The notes under the pieces are model-generated. The model searched no databases, had not been told where the DNA came from, and was given only the letters and a program-made list of their open reading frames with translations. Made by a program: the position numbers and the translations under genes. This document shows positions 60,249 to 64,000 of a stretch of DNA of 64,000 nucleotides, one piece after another. Each line of letters begins with the position of its first letter. The first letter of the stretch is position 1. Origin of the DNA: Paragonimus skrjabini miyazakii (lineage: Eukaryota > Platyhelminthes > Trematoda > Plagiorchiida > Troglotrematidae); assembly GCA_014338405.1 (NCBI GenBank), contig JTDE01000920.1, forward strand, positions 20,633-84,632, written 5' to 3'.

Positions 60249-63200
60249 GTAGGTAGTGTTAACAGATAAACGAAACCATGATTTCACGTATGATGTCCCA
60301 TCTGTTGCGTTTCAGTTAAGAAACATAATTAAAAAGTCAGGTAAAAGAATTTTCGGAAATGGTCATGCAGAATTTACTTTAATATACAATGCAAACTACG
60401 ATGTATGGAAACATTTTAAACGTATTTACTAGTGAACAGTCGGAGAACAGTCCGACGATATACACTGTACACTATTTACAAATGATCACAGCTTTCGAAT
60501 TCCCATAGATAGTCTAACACATCCCTTGGGAAGAAAATACTGAACATCAGTTTCCCTCTTGAAAAATCCCATCAGTTTTGTTTACGTCAACCGGGACTTG
60601 AATTTCGATGCACTTGCCTGTAAAGCGACTGTGTTGACGAACATACCGTTAATCCCATTATCGGTGAAGCGGGGAGAAGTATCATATGCAACCGTTCATC
60701 CACGTTCATCAGTGTTGTTTCACGTAAGACACAATAAATGAATCCATGACCGGATTATTTTCGCTGCACTTTTGAACAAATCAAATATTAAAGAAAATCA
60801 TTTTCACAACGTAAGGTGACATAAATAGTATGAGTTTAAGAGTTAAAATTCGCCAGAAGCGTATGAGTTTTCGTAGTTGTTGCCACCTATCCAGCATGGG
60901 TAACTAGTGAACGTTGAGTGCACATCCTCCTATAGAAATCGTAAAAATAGCGATCAAGTTTCATTGGGTACGCATATCTGATAGGTAACAGCAACCACAA
61001 AACCCGGCCGTGGGCTTTCGATAGTCACGAACCACATGCCATTTATGACAACTTACACAGAAAAGTTTTAATGCCGTCAAAGATCTTGAGGTGGACTCGA
61101 TGTTTACTTGTTCCCGGTTAGGGTTCGTAGTATTCGCACTGATCTACAAACGCTGTTCAGTCGGATATTAATGACACAAATAACTAGCAACGGAGGTACT
61201 AGCCCCGAAGTTCTTTCCCTTATTACAAGCAAGGGAAGATGCCTAAAATGAACCTGAGCCTAAGCCAAAGTTAGGAAGTGCAGATTCAGTTAGAAACAGG
61301 AGAACTACCATCAAACGTACAGCTGTTTGTCACCCGCCGAGGCTGTGATTCAGTGAAACAACGGTCACACGAGATAATGCGAATCTGACAGCAACCAACG
61401 AAAAGTGTCTAGGAGGCGGATGGTATCTGCTGCGTTCTATACGTTTGTGAAGTGTTTTTGCTAACACAGGGGTAGTGTGATTGGTCCAAACTAGCAACAA
61501 ATCGGGCCTCGAATGTGGAGTTGAATGCTAACCTCAAGTGAGTAAAATAATCGTTCCCATATTTAACCTTCTAATTAACAACGGATGCAAAGTGAAAGTC
61601 GGGATCTAACCAAATGGGGATGCTGACAACAGCTTACGTCCACGGTGGTGAAGCTTGATACAAAACAACTAATATGTTGTCAGCTCTTTTGTACGATCGT
61701 AAATGCCTGGTGGTGAAAAACACAACTATGAATGGTAATCAAGTAGATACTTAGGACATGCATCAACAATTCGCAGGCTGACACCAGGGGATTTGGGCTC
61801 AGATACTATTCTACTTCGTTTTGCTCATGAGCTTAATTTACGTTACGTAACTCACAAACGTTCCTGCAAACTCGGTGATTACGGCAACGTGATGTGGTGG
61901 TGGCCTTTGACCCTAACCGTGAGACACGGGCCAAGGGTTCCAATTTCCGGTGTGCGTGATACTGATGAGACCCATTAAGGTCGCTAGAGTTAACAGTTTG
62001 CAAAACAAATTCCGTACGAAAATCAAGGTTTTCCTAGTTGTTGTGAGCAAATGCGAATGTTGTCTTCGTCACTGATATAAACGTCTTGTCTTTGTCAACA
62101 AAAATAAAAGCTTATTTAAATGTATCCTTCCATTAGTGTCTATCAAATTGACCAAAACCAACATTTATGCTGGTATTCTTTTGCGTGATTTCAATTGTAA
62201 ACAGACAGCCACAGGACCGTGGGATTATTTTAAACTACATTATTGTTCCTCACCACCACACAACTCAGGATAGAAACATGGCACAATGTACAATATTTGG
62301 CTTTCTTAAAACGAGATTTTATCATAAGATTTTTGAAAAGAAAAGCAATAGAAAACTTTTAGGATCAAGATTTGACTTCACACTGAATTATACAATGGAA
62401 AACCTTCATAAAAGATTTCTGATCGGAGAAAATTAAACACCAAAAGACACAATCACTTTAGAAACATAATTCTGTTGATCAGCACATTAACACCATCTTA
62501 GTGGACGTAACATAAAAACCTCATCACTAACCTATTTATTGCCGACTAAACTCTGGTATTTAAACGACCTTGTATATTAATTTCACATCCCATCATTATT
62601 CACAATAGAATCATCGCCTGATTCAAGTATTTCTCAATAGCAGCGACACCTGTCAAGTTAGCTAACAAACCATTTGCTGATAAATCCTTTAGGCAACGAT
62701 CCTCACTCAATCTCCATTGAGTAGCCTATTCCGAAGTCCCTCCTCTTTCGGTAACCAAATAACGCCATCATAATATAAAAATGCATGCGAGGCTATGGTT
62801 GAAACCTCTGAACAGCATCAGAGCATCCCTGTCTCCTAATAGTTCCAACCTAGAAACCTCAAGGTGGCAACCTCACTGACCCTCTGGCAGTTGTTAGCGA
62901 AGTGTTGTCGTTGTCAGTGTAGAAAAGGTCTCCACCCAATCCGCGTATCAGAATTCGACAAATCATTTAGTATAGTTACAAGGAACATTTGGATTCTGAT
63001 GATTACAGCGGCATGTCGGATTCACTTCCTAGCTTGACCTATTGCAACGTGAACGTCAAGAGTGTACGGGGGAATGTAACTCACAGTGTTTGTCCTACCT
63101 TACAAGTGCCAACTGTTAGTGGACAAAGATGGAGGTTGATACGCTAACTCATTAAGCAGGTTACATCTGTACTTCTAGGTATATGTTGAAGTGATCCAAT

Positions 63201-63302
63201 CCAGTCATCTCCGACCGTATGATAAATCGATCAACGCCAAGCATTAACAAATGGGATGCACTTGTTGGAGTTGACAATCTGAAACATTGGGTTCTCTTTA
63301 AC
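60249..63302. other. Presumed channel intron 4, no exon found
   Basis: No segment encodes the expected GG..GL..G.S pre-TM2 motif or a following hydrophobic helix in any + frame I checked. Frames at 60559-60738, 61793-61975 and 62167-62433 lack it. No other gene or repeat was recognised. Confidence 0.6.
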
Positions 63303-63630
63303 CACTTCATCAGAGCAAAAAGACATGTTGTAATCTGTTAAAATTGCAAGATACTCTTGCGCAATCGAAACTAAGAGTTACTGGCTTTCTTCGAAGCGAT
63401 GCTCATCCAAACATACTAGCTAACGTTATGTGCACAGAAGTGGATGAGCCAAACTACCGGATTGCCATGGTCGTGTTTACTTAATACTTGGTGTGCTCGT
63501 AGGTGTGTCTAGTCCTCCTTTGTCCTTATCTGTATAATGTATATAACTAGCATGTTTTACGTTTGCGACTGATGAGAATAAACGGAATGGTAACAGGCCG
63601 CAACATATCTACTTTCTGCTCTGATGAAGT
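63303..63630. repeat. Coding-free Penelope-like terminal-repeat pair
   Basis: 63303-63350 (ACTTCATCAGAGCAAAAAGA, then CATGTTGTAATCTGTTAAAA) is the inverted partner of 63537-63630 (CATGTTTTACGTTTGCGACT...TCTGCTCTGATGAAG). Both match the terminal repeats of remnant B. TATGTGCACAGAAGTGG near 63428-63444 also matches, in reverse, 42334-42352, the 3' untranslated part of remnant B. No RT or endonuclease coding survives between the arms. Confidence 0.75.
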
Positions 63631-64000
63631 AGACAATCTCGAGCACAAATCACAGACAACAGTCTGGTACACCTAATATTTTGAGAGCAACAAATACAAA
63701 CTAGTCGCACCAAGGTGTCTGTGATTGCTCTACAACCCTCCCTCTTCTCCTGATCACGCAGTGTACTGGTACTACCCACAACTGATGCAACACATCAGTT
63801 ATTACTCCAGTCAGTTCCAGCCAGCCGATAGACAATACACATCCCACACTTCTCGATTCCGTCGCATGCCTTTCCAGACGTCAGTATCCCTGTAAGCAGC
63901 TCTGCATGTCAAAACCAAACCTGCCCAATTTTGGGCTGGTCCTGTCGGCCCGATCCACACAACCGGAGTGATGAACATCACTTTTCATTTGAGCATTTCT
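63631..64000. other. Window end, nothing recognised
   Basis: No open frame of note and no known repeat. It may still be intronic to the channel gene. Confidence 0.4.

Noticed and set aside
60551..60738. Candidate channel exon 5 with FVYVNRDLNFDAL
   Set aside because: It superficially resembles the VY..LN palm strand, but that strand is already present at the end of exon 4. The acceptor at 60575 does not fit the phase of exon 4, and no pre-TM2 GG motif follows.
61793..61975. Open frame as a possible last channel exon
   Set aside because: No hydrophobic helix and no GG..GL..G.S motif; it is Arg/His/Trp-rich without family similarity.
1..64000. CRISPR array, bacterial operon, phage or integrated virus
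   Set aside because: No spaced direct repeats, no ribosome-binding-site-led gene runs and no capsid or viral polymerase motifs; every RT found belongs to LINE or Penelope-like elements.

Overview
This is a eukaryotic, intron-rich and repeat-rich window. The likely source is a flatworm, probably a digenean trematode. That is inferred from the mix of CR1-like and RTE-like non-LTR retrotransposons, Penelope-like elements and tRNA-derived short repeats, together with very large introns. No rRNA, functional tRNA, CRISPR array or bacterial gene was seen.

One real protein-coding gene can be supported. It lies on the + strand and encodes a degenerin/ENaC/ASIC-superfamily ligand-gated sodium channel, closest in layout to the peptide-gated (FMRFamide-gated) branch. 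Four exons were reconstructed: 21743-22288, 48105-48557, 53552-53851 and 59961-60248. All three introns are phase 0, and the first is 25.8 kb. The 529 residues cover the cytoplasmic N-terminus, the first membrane helix and almost all of the extracellular domain. The exon for the pre-TM2 loop, second membrane helix and C-tail is not visible and probably lies beyond 64000. The gating motif near the N-terminus, normally His-Gly, reads Arg-Gly here.

Region by region: 1-21 kb is repeat territory. It holds a Penelope-like remnant flanked by inverted repeats (2.15-3.62 kb), a foldback repeat (5.28-5.43 kb), a decayed CR1-like LINE on the - strand (7.9-12.2 kb) split by a 5'-truncated RTE-like LINE on the + strand (9.33-10.1 kb, running into an assembly gap at 10107-10581), about 5 kb of unassigned partly GC-rich sequence, and a nearly full-length decayed endonuclease-RT LINE on the - strand (17.5-20.9 kb). 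From 21.7 to 60.2 kb is the channel gene. Its introns carry SINE-like repeats, a second Penelope-like remnant (42.16-43.26 kb, - strand), an (AT)n tract, a possible LINE fragment near 50 kb and a nearly complete LINE of a second subfamily (55.9-59.5 kb, - strand). From 60.2 to 64 kb no exon could be assigned, and a coding-free Penelope-like terminal-repeat pair lies at 63.3-63.63 kb.

The retroelements are all broken by stops, frameshifts or truncation. The points most worth following are the altered gating motif and altered cysteine pattern of the channel, and the repeated inverted-terminal architecture of the Penelope-like remnants.
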